Origin: Halorientalis regularis
GTDB lineage: Archaea > Halobacteriota > Halobacteria > Halobacteriales > Haloarculaceae
NCBI RefSeq assembly: GCF_023698535.1
Contig: NZ_JALJCL010000023.1
Coordinates: 1-37,442 of the forward strand
DNA length: 37,442 nucleotides
Reading direction: 5' to 3'
The notes under the pieces were generated by a model, which searched no databases, was not told the DNA's origin, and worked only from the letters and a program-made list of their open reading frames with translations. Below, piece after piece: positions 16,959 to 25,404 of the stretch (positions within the stretch are counted from its first letter, which is position 1; each line of letters opens with the position of its first letter). A program made the translations under genes and the position numbers.

Positions 16959-17516
16959 TCAGCCGTCGAACGGCGTTCGCTCGGCGGGGGCCACGTCGAA
17001 GCCGTTGAGGACGCAGGCGAGCATCGCGTAGTATCCAATCGTCGCCGTCAGCTCGACGACGCTATCGGTCCCGAACCGCGACTCGACGGCGTCGTAGGTC
17101 TCCTGTGACACCGCGTGGTCGTCGAACAGTTCCCAGCTGTACCGGATGACGCTCGCCGCACGGTCGGACAACGCTCCGAGGTTCCTGTCGACGATGGCGT
17201 CGAGCGTCCTCTCGGTGATGCCGGCCTCGCGGGCGATGGGGGCGTGAATCGCCCACTCGAAGGCACAGTCGAAGGCACGTGCCGTCGCGAGGACCGCCAG
17301 TTCCCGGCTCTCGTCGGAGAGGACCCCCTCGAAGCGGACGTACGCACCCAGGCGTCCGATACGACCGGCCAGCTCGGGACTGTGCAGAAGCACCCCGAAC
17401 GGGCCTCTGACGTCGCCGCGACTCTCGACGAGTGCGTCATACTGCGCGTGACCCTCGGCCGGTAGCTGTTCGCGGTCGTCCAGAAACGGGACCCGCGGCT
17501 CGCGTTCGAGCGACAT
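16959..17516 (-). CDS. AhpD-like/carboxymuconolactone decarboxylase family protein
   Basis: A 185-residue all-helical protein with the CMD/AhpD core: LLHSPELAGRIGRLGAYVRF, then ELAVLATARAFDCAFEWAIH and AREAGI. The AhpD CxxC redox pair is not present: the usual place reads DCAFEW, with one Cys only, so peroxidase-type AhpD chemistry is unlikely and the exact reaction is unknown. A TATA-like element on the reverse strand near 17541-17548 lies 25-32 bases before ATG 17516, which supports the start. It converges with the M42 gene and is divergent from the RNase Z-like gene, 157 bases away. Confidence 0.9.
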   Translation of the reverse strand: MSLEREPRVPFLDDREQLPAEGHAQYDALVESRGDVRGPFGVLLHSPELAGRIGRLGAYVRFEGVLSDESRELAVLATARAFDCAFEWAIHAPIAREAGITERTLDAIVDRNLGALSDRAASVIRYSWELFDDHAVSQETYDAVESRFGTDSVVELTATIGYYAMLACVLNGFDVAPAERTPFDG

Positions 17517-17673
17517 GTACTCTTTACCGTCCCGGCCTCATTTATTCGTTCGCCCGGGAACGGCCACCGTCGGCCAGGGCTTGTGTGGCGGGCGGGAGGC
17601 TGGTCCGCCGTTCGAAGCCATCGACGGGGTCGTGATGCGTGTGTTTTAGCTATGCTTGGCCGTACGCTCGTGT

Positions 17674-18585
17674 ATGCGAGTGACTGCAGTCGGGACGAGT
17701 GGTGGACTTCCCACCTCACAGTACGGAACCAGCTGCGTGTATCTGAGCCTGTTCGGCGACGAGATTCTGTTCGACTGCGGCGAGGGCACCCTGCAGCGGC
17801 TGATGCGATACGACGCATCTCCCAACGTTGACGCCGTGTTCATCAGCCACTTCTACGCGGACCACACGCTCGGACTGCCCGGCCTCGTCCAGGCGCTGGA
17901 GATGAACGAGCGCGAGCAACCGCTCGACATCTACGCCCCGGAACAGCGGACGGAGCGGGTCGACGAGATGATCGAAGGTGCTTACGAGTGGCCCAGCTAC
18001 GGTATCAACGTCTCCGGGTACGACGCGGACGAACCGGCAATCCGGACGGACGACTACACCGTCCGAGCGTTCAGCACGCCCTACACGGAGCACTCACACG
18101 GCTTCGTCGTCCGGGAAGCGGACAAACGAGAGTTCCTGCCCGAGACGGCACAGGAACTCGGCCTCGACCCCGGACCGGCGTACGGGAAGCTACAGAACGG
18201 CCAGTCCGTCGAAGCCGACGACGGAACGACCGTCGAACCGGCGGACGTGCTGTCGGAGCCAGAGCCCGGACGGAAGCTCGTGTACACCGGCGACACCAGG
18301 CCGACTCCCGACATCGTTGAGGCCGCATCGGACGCCTCGCTGTTGATATACAGCGCCATGTTCACACAGGAGCAGGCGGAGCGCGCCCGTTCGACCGGCC
18401 ACTCGACCGCCACGGAGGCGGCACAGGTCGCGCTAGAGTCCGGAAGCGACCGGCTCTGGCTCACACACATCTCTCCGCGACACGAAGGCGAGGAGGAGAC
18501 GCTCGAGACGCGTGCCAGAGACGAGTTCGACGGGGAGGTCACTGCCGTGAGAGACGGCGACACTACCGTGCTCACGCAGGACTGA
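17674..18585 (+). CDS. RNase Z-like metallo-beta-lactamase protein with altered active-site motifs
   Basis: A 303-residue protein that follows RNase Z from end to end: MRVTAVGTSGGLPT at the N-terminus, LFDCGEGTLQRLM, GLPGL, PGPAYGKLQNG, VYTGDTRP, ARSTGHSTATEAA and LTHISPRH. Two key motifs differ. The HxHxDH zinc motif reads HFYADH (residues 59-64), so the second His is Tyr61. The usual LIHEATF/LIHDATF motif reads LIYSAMF, losing both His and the acidic residue. Other ligands (Asp63, His64, the Asp of GDTRP, the last His) remain. It may be an inactive or re-purposed paralogue, not the housekeeping tRNA 3' processing enzyme. ATG 17674 is chosen over 17656: it matches the family N-terminus and has a TATA-like TTTTAGCT at 17644-17651. 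Confidence 0.88.
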   Translation: MRVTAVGTSGGLPTSQYGTSCVYLSLFGDEILFDCGEGTLQRLMRYDASPNVDAVFISHFYADHTLGLPGLVQALEMNEREQPLDIYAPEQRTERVDEMIEGAYEWPSYGINVSGYDADEPAIRTDDYTVRAFSTPYTEHSHGFVVREADKREFLPETAQELGLDPGPAYGKLQNGQSVEADDGTTVEPADVLSEPEPGRKLVYTGDTRPTPDIVEAASDASLLIYSAMFTQEQAERARSTGHSTATEAAQVALESGSDRLWLTHISPRHEGEEETLETRARDEFDGEVTAVRDGDTTVLTQD

Positions 18586-18761
18586 GCGACCGACAGAGTG
18601 TGTCCGTCCGGAGCCGTCGGGAGCCGTGAAGTCGGCCCGCGACCGCCGTCACACCCGACTCGGGATGGCCGCTATCCCGGGGTCGTCAGTCGTCCAGAGG
18701 CTGGGAGGGTGTGCGTGGTTCGCGTCTGGCCGCCGCTCGGCCGGACCGGTGGCCGCGTGGC

Positions 18762-19307
18762 TTACTCCGGGGTCGGCGCACGGACCGTGAGCGCGGCTTC
18801 GCAGGCACACGGTGTCCCGCACTTCGGGCAGGGACCGTCGGCGTGCCCGGCGATGGAGTCTGTGGAGACGACGTCGTACCCGTGTGTAGTCAGCAGGTCA
18901 GCCGGCGAGTCGGGGCCACCGTGGAACCACGCGTCGGCGACGAACACCCCGACCCCGTTCGTGTCGCCGATCTCGTGCAACCGTTCGAGTAGCCGGCTCC
19001 CGATTCCCGTCCCGGTGTGTGCCGGCGCCACGTAGCCCGCGTGGACGAGGCCGTAAGTCGATGCAGGCGGGACTCCCTCGACTGTGTCGACGAGGTGCAT
19101 CGCCTCGCGGACCCGCTCACGGCTGTCGTACGTGGTCAGCGCCATGACACCGACGGGCTCTCCCTCGCGCTCCGCGACACGAACGTAGGTCCCGGCGCGC
19201 TCGTCGTTCTCCGGAACCTCGTACGACCGTTCCTCGGCGAAGTGTGCGGTGATGAGTGTGAGGACCGCTTCCCGGTCCGCGTCGGTCAGTGGGCGCACCG
19301 TCGACAT
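18762..19307 (-). CDS. GNAT acetyltransferase with C-terminal Cys cluster
   Basis: A 181-residue protein. The GNAT fold opens MSTVRPLTDADREAVLTLI. The acetyl-CoA loop is VAPAHTGTGIGSRLL (about 93-107), matching the Q/RxxGxG/A pattern, followed by the helix LERLHEIG. An unusual tail carries GPCPKCGTPCACEAAL (about 158-173), a CxxC-x3-CxC set likely to bind zinc. The same Cys-rich tail occurs in some haloarchaeal GNATs, as I recall. Substrate unknown; by family it may acetylate a small molecule or a protein N-terminus. The frame stays open upstream to 19862 but ATG 19307 begins the domain. Downstream of the RNase Z-like gene, convergent with it. Confidence 0.9.
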   Translation of the reverse strand: MSTVRPLTDADREAVLTLITAHFAEERSYEVPENDERAGTYVRVAEREGEPVGVMALTTYDSRERVREAMHLVDTVEGVPPASTYGLVHAGYVAPAHTGTGIGSRLLERLHEIGDTNGVGVFVADAWFHGGPDSPADLLTTHGYDVVSTDSIAGHADGPCPKCGTPCACEAALTVRAPTPE

Positions 19308-20124
19308 GTACGTTTCAGTTCGTGCTACAACGGTATGTGAGTTCATCCTCGGACTCGCTTGGACGGACAGGTAGCGGACGGGTCGTCGCCACCACGGCGA
19401 CACGTCGTGTCCAGTCTCGACAGAGGACGGTCCGCGGACGGGTCCACAGCGACGGACAGTGACTCGGGGCGCGACCGACACAGGGGCGTCACTGTTCGCC
19501 TCACGTATGACACTTCCTGGACTGTGGTCCCCGTCTGTGGTGACGCTGTTCACGACTCTCGATGACTGGACTCCTTTCGGTCGGCACAACCGCGTGTCAC
19601 GTCCCGAAAGCGCGCAAAGTGCGTGTGAAATCGGGTGACATCCTCCGCGCCGTGAACGGAGAGGGAGCGACCCTCGCTTAGGCAGTCGGGCGTAGCCCGA
19701 CGACGGCGCGGCTTCCCGGCATGGGAATACCAGCTCCGCTCTTGCGTAGAGGACTGTTGATCGAGAGCTGTCTGGTTGTTTTGTAAGAACGTGACTACGT
19801 GATCGGTCGATCCAGAATCGGGCGAGATCGGTTGAACGAGGGATCTCGGGGAACTCACCCAATCCACGAGATCGTCACCAACAATCTACGCCACAAGAGC
19901 GGTCTCCGTTTCAAGAGGATCGCTGATCCGGGGCGGCGCATCGTATTCGACTGGCGGTCGCCCGTACGAGTCGTCAGCGAGGTGGTGGCGAACGCCATCT
20001 TTGAGGTCTCGGACGCTACTGGAGCTGTCGATCGCGAGGGGGACTTGGATACTCATCGCCCCAATCGCGAGGACTCAAAAAAGAGACCTGTCGCTCAACA
20101 GATCAGACACGAGCGTGGTTTCCG
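19308..20124. other. Decayed intergenic region, possible mobile-element remnants
   Basis: No intact gene is seen in these 817 bases. A forward frame (19799-20128) of 109 codons and a reverse frame (20056-19886, 56 codons, starting MSIQVPLAIDSSSSVRDL) are the most protein-like. The reverse frame would continue to about 19700 if one TAG at 19886-19888 were read through, so it may be a broken gene. I recognise neither. A hairpin at 19635-19680 resembles the right end of an IS200/IS605 element. Confidence 0.4.
19635..19680 (-). mobile_element. Possible degenerate IS200/IS605 right end
   Basis: Read on the reverse strand this stretch holds CTCCGTTCACGGCGCGGAGG followed by ATGTCAC. It resembles the clearer TnpB right end at 26500-26530 (hairpin with TTCA loop, then GGAGG and a TCA-type end). 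No TnpB domain motifs remain beside it, so this is a weak call. Confidence 0.3.
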
Positions 20125-20535
20125 GTGAACTCCCCGCGGCGGCTACCTCAACGGTTCCTCAACTACAGCGTCGGCGGCGTGTCCCAGGGGCTCGCCGGCT
20201 TCGGGATCGGCTAGCTCGAGATCATCCCGATGGTCCGCACGCAGGTGCCGGTCCGCGTCGCCATCGGCACGAACCACATCGTCGTCGCGACGACGGCGGT
20301 GCTGGCCTCGGTGGTCCACGTGTTCGGCGGCGGCCTAGTGGGCGGCCACACGATGGACCTGGCGACGACGCCGTGGAACATAGTCGTGTGAACCCTCCCG
20401 GCGACGACGCTCGGCGGCCAGATCGCGCCGTACGTCTCGACGGCACTGGACATGGGGACGATCAAGGCGGGCGTGGGCGGGCTGTTCTCGGTCATCGCCG
20501 TCGCGCTGTTCGCGATGGCCGGCGGCGGGATCTGA
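20125..20535 (+). pseudogene. C-terminal half of a TauE/SafE-type membrane permease with two stops
   Basis: In one continuous forward frame from GTG 20125 the sequence gives GVSQGLAGFGIG, then a stop (TAG 20212-20214), VRVAIGTNHIVVATTAVLAS, HVFGGGLVGG, TPWNIVV, a second stop (TGA 20389-20391), LPATTLGGQIAPYVSTALD, and a final hydrophobic helix ending MAGGGI before TGA 20533. The order (AIGTNH, helix, PW-x-IV, PA-x-x-GGQIAPY) is that of TauE/SafE sulfite/sulfonate exporters. The second stop probably replaced a Trp codon (TGG to TGA). The N-terminal half is missing. Normal function would be organic-anion export with proton coupling. Base composition is richer in GC than the DNA to its left. Confidence 0.8.
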
Positions 20536-20646
20536 GGGACGGGCTTACCGCCCCGGCACCGGCGACCTATCCCCCGTCGCCGCCCGCGACCGATCGGATT
20601 GCCGCCGGCGTTATATTCTTTCCCGTCACTCCCGGACCGTAATTCG

Positions 20647-21663
20647 ATGACGGACACCATGCGAGCCGCGGTCGTGCCGGAGCCCGGAGCCGAGTTCGAA
20701 CTCGTCGAGCGCGAGGTCCCCGACCCCGGTCCCGGAGAAGTCCGGGTCGCGGTCGAGGCGTGCGGGATCTGTCGGAGCGACGAGTTCGTCGTCGAGGGGT
20801 CGTACCCCGGCGTGAGCTACCCGCGCGTCCCCGGCCACGAGATCGCCGGGACGGTCGAGGCGGTCGGCGACGACGTCGACGCGTGGGAGCCGGGCGAGCG
20901 CGTCGGCGCGGGTTGGCACGGCGGCCACTGCTTCGCCTGCGAGGCGTGTCGCCGCGGACAGTTCCTCCAGTGCGAGAACGCCGAGATCACCGGCCTGAGC
21001 TTCGACGGCGGGTACGCCGAGTACGCGACGGTCCCCGCCGAGGCGCTGGCGGCGATCCCCGACGACCTCGACGCGGTCGACGCTGCGCCGCTGCTGTGCG
21101 CCGGGATCACCACCTACAACGCCCTGCGAAACTCCGACGCGCGCGCCGGTGACCTCGTCGCCGTCGTCGGCATCGGCGGACTCGGCCACCTCGGGGTCCA
21201 GTACGCCCACGCCGCGGGCTACGAGACGGTCGCGGTCTCGCGAAGCCCCGACAAGGAGCCGCTCGCGAGGGACCTCGGCGCCGATCACTTCGTGAACGCC
21301 GCCGAGGAGGAGCCGGCCGAACGGCTTCGGGAGCTCGGCGGCGCGAGCGTCGTCCTCACGACCGCGCCCGCGAGCGACGCCGTCGAGTCCGTCGTGGGCG
21401 GGCTGGGAACCGACGGCTCCGTGATCGTCACCGGCATCCCCGGCGAGCCGGTGTCGGTCGACGCTCAGCAGCTCGTCGGGACGCGTGGCGCCGTCGAGGG
21501 GTGGGGGTCGGGCCACGCCCGCGACTCGCAGGACACCCTCGAATTCAGTGCCCTGCGGGACATCACGCCCGAGATCGAGACGTACGCGCTCGACGATGTC
21601 GCGGACGCGTACGACCGCATGGTCGAGAACAAGGCCCGCTTCAGGGTCGTCTTAGAGCCGTAG
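20647..21663 (+). CDS. Zinc-dependent medium-chain alcohol dehydrogenase 1
   Basis: The 338-residue protein is an MDR alcohol dehydrogenase. Catalytic zinc ligands are Cys39 in EACGICRSD and His64-Glu65 in GHE. Structural zinc cysteines are 95, 98, 101 and 109 (CFACEACRRGQFLQC). The NAD(P)-binding region has VGIGGLGHLGVQYA, a G-x-G-x-x-G fingerprint, then AVSRSPDKE, where the residue after strand beta-2 is Ser rather than Asp. This suggests NADP is tolerated or preferred, but weakly so. Substrate probably a primary alcohol or aldehyde. ATG 20647 is chosen because TTATATTCTT (20611-20620) lies 27-36 bases upstream. It shares the GC-rich block with a second MDR enzyme at 22107 and may have arrived with it. 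Confidence 0.95.
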   Translation: MTDTMRAAVVPEPGAEFELVEREVPDPGPGEVRVAVEACGICRSDEFVVEGSYPGVSYPRVPGHEIAGTVEAVGDDVDAWEPGERVGAGWHGGHCFACEACRRGQFLQCENAEITGLSFDGGYAEYATVPAEALAAIPDDLDAVDAAPLLCAGITTYNALRNSDARAGDLVAVVGIGGLGHLGVQYAHAAGYETVAVSRSPDKEPLARDLGADHFVNAAEEEPAERLRELGGASVVLTTAPASDAVESVVGGLGTDGSVIVTGIPGEPVSVDAQQLVGTRGAVEGWGSGHARDSQDTLEFSALRDITPEIETYALDDVADAYDRMVENKARFRVVLEP

Positions 21664-21726
21664 GACCGGACGAGCCGACTCGCGGCTGACCGTCGGCCGT
21701 CCGGGCACGACGAGGCGAGGAGGTGA

Positions 21727-21999
21727 GACGCGCCGCTGACCGAGGGCAGCGAACTCTCGACGGCGCGCGCGGCAACCGAGGCGCCCCTTCTCGTGCGCAA
21801 CGACGAGGTCGTCGTGGTCGGCGACGGCGACTCCCCGTCGCCGGAGAACGCCCGCCGCGCCGGCAACGACGCGCTGATCGGGAACTTGGCCGACTCCCTC
21901 GTGACGAACGACCGGACGCCGTCCAGCGAGGCTGGATCGACAGGCCCGACGCGTCCGCCGGGACTGGGCCAGCCGCCCGCGAACGGGACGGCCAGCTGA
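21727..21999 (+). pseudogene. Possible C-terminal fragment of a DUF4350-like protein
   Basis: Between the two dehydrogenase genes one forward frame gives RNDEVVVVGDGDSPSPENAR and then AGNDALIGNLADSLVTNDR. This pattern (V-V-V-x-G-D-x-D, then N-A-x-x-A-x-N-D-x-x-x-x-N-L) is reminiscent of the end of DUF4350-type proteins. The frame has an upstream stop near 21744 and no start. Recognition is from memory of the pattern and the stretch is short, so the call is weak. If right, the GC-rich block carries at least two decayed genes. Confidence 0.3.
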
Positions 22000-22106
22000 T
22001 CGGCCGCCCGCATTCCCGGATTGCCTCGGTGACCGGTCGATCGGTCCCCTTCCGTCCGGCCTCCGAAACCCTCGCATTTTTGCCGTGCGCGACGGTAGCG
22101 AACTCC

Positions 22107-23159
22107 ATGCGTGCAGCTGTTTTCAACGGCATCGGCGAGATCGCCGTCGAAGAGCGACCCCGCCCCGAGATCGAGGCCCCGACCGACGCCATCGTCCGCG
22201 TGACCCACACCGCGATCTGTGGCTCGGACCTCTGGTTCTACCGCGGCGATAGCGACCGCGACGCGGGCTCCCCGGTGGGTCACGAGCCGATGGGGATCGT
22301 CGAGGAGGTGGGCGATGACGTGACCTCCGTCGAACCGGGCGACCGCGTGCTCGCCCCGTTCGCGATCTCCTGTGGCGAGTGCGAGTTCTGCCGGAAGGGG
22401 CTCCACACCTCCTGCGAGAACGGCGACTCGTGGGGCGGCGACAACGGCGGCGGCCAGGGCGAGTACGTCCGGTCGACCCACGCCGACGGCACGCTCGTCC
22501 GCGTCCCTGACCGCCACGCCGACGACGAGGATACCCTCCGCTCGCTGCTCCCGCTGACCGACGTGCTGGGTACCGGTCACCACGCGGCCGTCAGCGCGGG
22601 CGTCGAGGAAGGCTCGACCGTGGCCGTCATCGGCGACGGCGCGGTCGGGCTCTGTGGCGTCCTCGCCGCCCGGCGGCTCGGGGCCGAGCGGATCATCGCT
22701 GTCGGGCACCACGAGGACCGGCTCGCCCTCGCCGCGGAGTTCGGCGCCACCGAGACGGTCTCCGAGCGCGGAGAGGCCGCCGTCGAGCGGATTCGCGAAC
22801 TCACCTACGGCGGCCCGAACCACGTGATGGAGTGCGTCGGCGCCGCGAGCGCGATGAACACCGCCATCGACGCCGTCCGCCCGGGCGGCACGGTCGGCTA
22901 CGTCGGTGCCCCCTACGGCGTCGAGGAGGAGGGCATCGACGTGTTCGGCATGTTCGGCCAGAACGTGACGCTCGCGGGCGGCATCGCCCCCGTCCGCGCC
23001 TACGCCGAGGAGCTGATGGCCGACGTGCTCCAGGGGACGCTCGACCCTGCGCCGATCTTTACCGAGACGGTCGGCCTCGACGACGTCGCCGAGGGATACC
23101 GGATGATGGACGAGCGCGAGGCGATCAAGGTGCTGGTGAAGCCGCACAGCGACGCGTAG
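22107..23159 (+). CDS. Zinc-dependent medium-chain alcohol dehydrogenase 2
   Basis: A 350-residue MDR dehydrogenase of different branch from the one at 20647. Catalytic ligands are Cys38 in TAICGSDLW and His59-Glu60 in GHEPMG. Structural zinc cysteines are 89, 92, 95 and 103. The cofactor loop is VIGDGAVGLCGVLAARRLGA followed by AVGHHEDRL. The Trp/Tyr pattern ICGSDLWFYRG and the HHAAVSAGV stretch are typical of glutathione-independent formaldehyde/threonine-type MDR enzymes, but the substrate is unknown. The open frame runs back to 21723, yet only the part from ATG 22107 is protein-like. A weak TATA (CATTTTTG, about 22074-22081) is 25-34 bases upstream. Separate transcript from the upstream gene. 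Confidence 0.95.
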   Translation: MRAAVFNGIGEIAVEERPRPEIEAPTDAIVRVTHTAICGSDLWFYRGDSDRDAGSPVGHEPMGIVEEVGDDVTSVEPGDRVLAPFAISCGECEFCRKGLHTSCENGDSWGGDNGGGQGEYVRSTHADGTLVRVPDRHADDEDTLRSLLPLTDVLGTGHHAAVSAGVEEGSTVAVIGDGAVGLCGVLAARRLGAERIIAVGHHEDRLALAAEFGATETVSERGEAAVERIRELTYGGPNHVMECVGAASAMNTAIDAVRPGGTVGYVGAPYGVEEEGIDVFGMFGQNVTLAGGIAPVRAYAEELMADVLQGTLDPAPIFTETVGLDDVAEGYRMMDEREAIKVLVKPHSDA

Positions 23160-23210
23160 GCGGCCACGAAACCCGTCATCCACGTTGACGCTACTGACCT
23201 CATTTTTAAG

Positions 23211-23342
23211 CGATGGCGCGTGTCTGCGAGGCCGCGAAGCGCCCGAGCAGCACCGCGCGAGGGACGCGGTGAGCGCTCGGAGAGCGCGAACCGCGAGGCT
23301 GGGGGGTGTGGGGTGCTGTGCGGTGCCGTGCAGGGCGGGACT
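23211..23342 (+). repeat. Haloarchaeal GC-rich low-complexity intergenic repeat
   Basis: A run built from overlapping GCGAG/GCGAA/GGGGTG words (for example GCGCGAACCGCGAGGCTGGG near 23283-23302). Blocks of this style lie between genes in many haloarchaeal genomes, as I recall; their role is not known. Here it marks the border between the GC-rich dehydrogenase block and the AT-richer DNA beyond. Confidence 0.5.
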
Positions 23343-23521
23343 CATACTGATTACTGTAAGTCTTCACCATACTCCACTGTTCGTCTGTACAGACTACAGG
23401 CCGTCTTTCTGATCAAGTGTCGGCTGTTAAATATACGCTCTTTGTTCAGCAGTTGGAAGATGGAGGTGTTCGTATACCATCATAGGCGTGAGTGATGAAT
23501 AGAGCACGCAGGTCCAACAGA

Positions 23522-23725
23522 TCAGGTAGCAGATTCAGGCGTATTCGATTGTTGAGTTCGCCCGTAATAATCTGCAATGAAAATCATTCCAAGCATCAAA
23601 AATCCGACTGACGTGACCATCTCTATCGGTGAATAGCCTTCTATCAAAACCACCAACAGACCCATACTGCCTGCAAAAGTATTAGTGATAGTCAATGCCA
23701 ATAATAGCCGGTTGGAAATTCCCAT
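23522..23725 (-). CDS. Small two-helix membrane protein, unknown
   Basis: From ATG 23725 a 67-residue protein has two hydrophobic helices (ALTITNTFAGSMGLLVVLI and MVTSVGFLMLGMIFIADYY) joined by EGYSPIE, then a short polar tail. The frame extends upstream through ATG 23758 and TTG 23785. A TATA-like AGTATATTGG near 23793-23802 would place transcription start near 23770, so translation may begin at ATG 23758 instead (adding MCWGCTPNHSI). The two-helix design (paired helices with acidic loop) is common in small haloarchaeal membrane proteins of unknown function. Composition is AT-richer than the left part of the window, fitting a laterally acquired segment. Confidence 0.6.
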   Translation of the reverse strand: MGISNRLLLALTITNTFAGSMGLLVVLIEGYSPIEMVTSVGFLMLGMIFIADYYGRTQQSNTPESAT

Positions 23726-23899
23726 TATACTGTGATTAGGAGTACAACCCCAACACATAGAAAATTGACGCTTGTGATAGCTCAATCCTAACCAATATAC
23801 TCTCTGTATGTTGCGCGCGACTTTCGACAGTGTTCGGTGAGGTTTCTGAGAGCGTGTTGGATAGAAGGCGCGTTCCGCTCGTTCCAGCAGCAGCAGTAG

Positions 23900-24328
23900 C
23901 TACTCCGCCTGGAGCAGGAATCTGATGTTCTGTGTGTCGTCAACCTGTCCCCAGAGCGGTGCCAGCTCGGCTGTTGGGTCAGCCCACTCGAACGTCTCCC
24001 TTGATCCGTCTTCCGCGGTCATCTTGATCGTATACTCGCTGGTATTGCTTGGAAGCTTCGAGCCGTTCACCGGATCGATGACGTCGCCGGGAGCGAGTTC
24101 GAGCGTTCTGGACGTGTGTGGGCTCTCAGCATTGGGGCCTGAAATCGTGAGTGGGAGGGCCTTAGGGGTAGACGCGAGGCTGTGCACGACGACATCGGTC
24201 GCGCCGCTGTTCCCCACGCCCGCGTCGTCCACTAACGATGAACATCCAGCGACACTCGCTGCCCCGGTGAGTGCCGCCGTGGCGAGAATCTGCCGCCGAC
24301 TCGGATTCGTTGAGGACCCGTCTTCCAT
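23900..24328 (-). CDS. Tat-exported lipoprotein, unknown
   Basis: The 142-residue protein has an N-terminal Tat motif SRRQIL (residues 10-15), a hydrophobic stretch ATAALTGAASVAG and a lipobox ending in Cys29 (VAGC). It is therefore exported folded by Tat and anchored to the outer face of the membrane by a lipid on that Cys. The mature part has a strand-rich, Ig-like pattern (ATDVVVHSLAS, KALPLTISGP, RTLELAPGDVI, SEYTIKMTAEDG, RETFEW), as in haloarchaeal lipoproteins of unknown role. A TATA-like TATAC at 24352-24358 on the reverse strand, 24-30 bases before ATG 24328, supports the start. It points away from the IS5-type element at 24426. Confidence 0.85.
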   Translation of the reverse strand: MEDGSSTNPSRRQILATAALTGAASVAGCSSLVDDAGVGNSGATDVVVHSLASTPKALPLTISGPNAESPHTSRTLELAPGDVIDPVNGSKLPSNTSEYTIKMTAEDGSRETFEWADPTAELAPLWGQVDDTQNIRFLLQAE

Positions 24329-24425
24329 ACCTGTGTCTCCCCGCAGGATGAGTATAACGGGTGGTGCGACTCAAACAAGCGCTCAGGTGCATCACGACGG
24401 GGCGGCACCGGTGAATACACGCTCT

Positions 24426-25404
24426 GGGCCTTGTTTAGACGGGCGACTCGATCAGTCAGAAAGCCGTGCACCTAGTGTTGCCTTGCTAGTATTTCCAACG
24501 AAGTACCAAATCTACCAGGAAGTGAAGCGGGACGGATTGGGTGTGCAAACCAGGACCTCCCGCTTCGCTGAGACGGTCGCATCGCTCTCAAGAAAAGCCG
24601 CCGCTGGCGCGCCAGCTCCGGCATACCGACCGGGGAAAGAGGGGTATGCCGACTGGGTAATTCCCGCGGTACAGGCGTTCAAAGAGCATCCCGGGCACGA
24701 CTACCGGAAGTTGATGGACGTGCTGCGAGAAATGCCGAGAGTTGCGGAATCACTCAGCCTGACGGTTGAAACGTTACCCCGTTACCTGATTGTGTGTGCG
24801 CGCAAGCAAGCGATTCCGATGAAGCGATGGCGGACGGTCCTCGACGCTTCGGTCGAACTGTACGAACTCGGAGATGTCCAGGCGCTCGACCAACCGGCGT
24901 GGATCGCGTCCAAGCGAGCCAGCACTACGCGAAACGGACGGATTACACGTTCGAGGCGGTGAAGACCACGCTGCTCATCGATCGTGAAACAAGTGCGATT
25001 CTATATATATACTCCTCGATGAAACAACCGCACGATACCCAAGTCGGCTGGCAGGTATTGGTGCGGAATCTCGACGAGTTGACGGCTGTGGCGGTCGATA
25101 AAGGATACGACTGGGAAGCACTTCGCACGAGGTTACGTGCTGAAAGTATCACACCGCTGATTCCGCAACGCGGCCCTGGTTTCCGAGGATGGGCGAGAAA
25201 CCTACTTATCCATGATCGGGCGTATAACCAGCGCTCGAACGCTGAATCAGTGTTTTTCGGCTTACGACAGCGATACGGTGAGACGCTATGGGCGAGAACG
25301 TGGTTCGGTCAATTCCGTGAACTTGTCATGAAATCAGCGGTGCGAAACATCGAACGCGTCATCGAGGGGGTAGACCGCTGAACGCTGGCGTCTAAACAAG
25401 GCCC
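24426..25404 (+). mobile_element. IS5-type insertion sequence (979 bp) with perfect 16-bp terminal inverted repeats
   Basis: The left end GGGCCTTGTTTAGACG (24426-24441) is repeated as its exact reverse complement at 25389-25404. Between them is one DDE transposase gene with a frameshift. The bases flanking the element (left CACGCTCT, right AAGGGACT) are not a repeat of each other, so the usual target duplication is missing. The right flank lies inside a TnpB gene and the left flank does not. This fits loss of DNA on the left side after insertion. The element has no other gene. Confidence 0.88.
24483..25381 (+). pseudogene. IS5-family DDE transposase, one frameshift
   Basis: The first frame gives VQTRTSRFAETVASLSRKAA, PAYRPGKEGYADWVI, DVLREMPRVAESLSL and VELYELGDVQALD. 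From about 24888 the continuation shifts to another frame: TGVDRVQASQHYAKRTDYTF, SMKQPHDTQVGWQVL, AVDKGYDWEALR, RSNAESVFFGLRQRYGET and RTWFGQFRELVMK. This is the ISH1-like branch of IS5. The first catalytic Asp falls at the break (QALD / expected DATGVDR), the second is in AVDKGYDW and Glu is in the RSNAESVFF region. One missing base near 24886-24890 explains the shift. IS5 elements sometimes use programmed frameshifting, but no slippery run is evident here. The true start is uncertain; TTG 24483 is a guess. Confidence 0.85.

Noticed and set aside
21465-23345. A 626-codon reverse open frame across both dehydrogenase genes
   Set aside because: It covers two genes with intact zinc and cofactor motifs on the other strand. 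Long shadows are usual in GC-rich DNA.
24888-24890. Programmed frameshift in the IS5-type transposase
   Set aside because: No slippery heptamer or A/T run was seen at the break, and the related haloarchaeal transposases are read in one frame, so a deletion is simpler.
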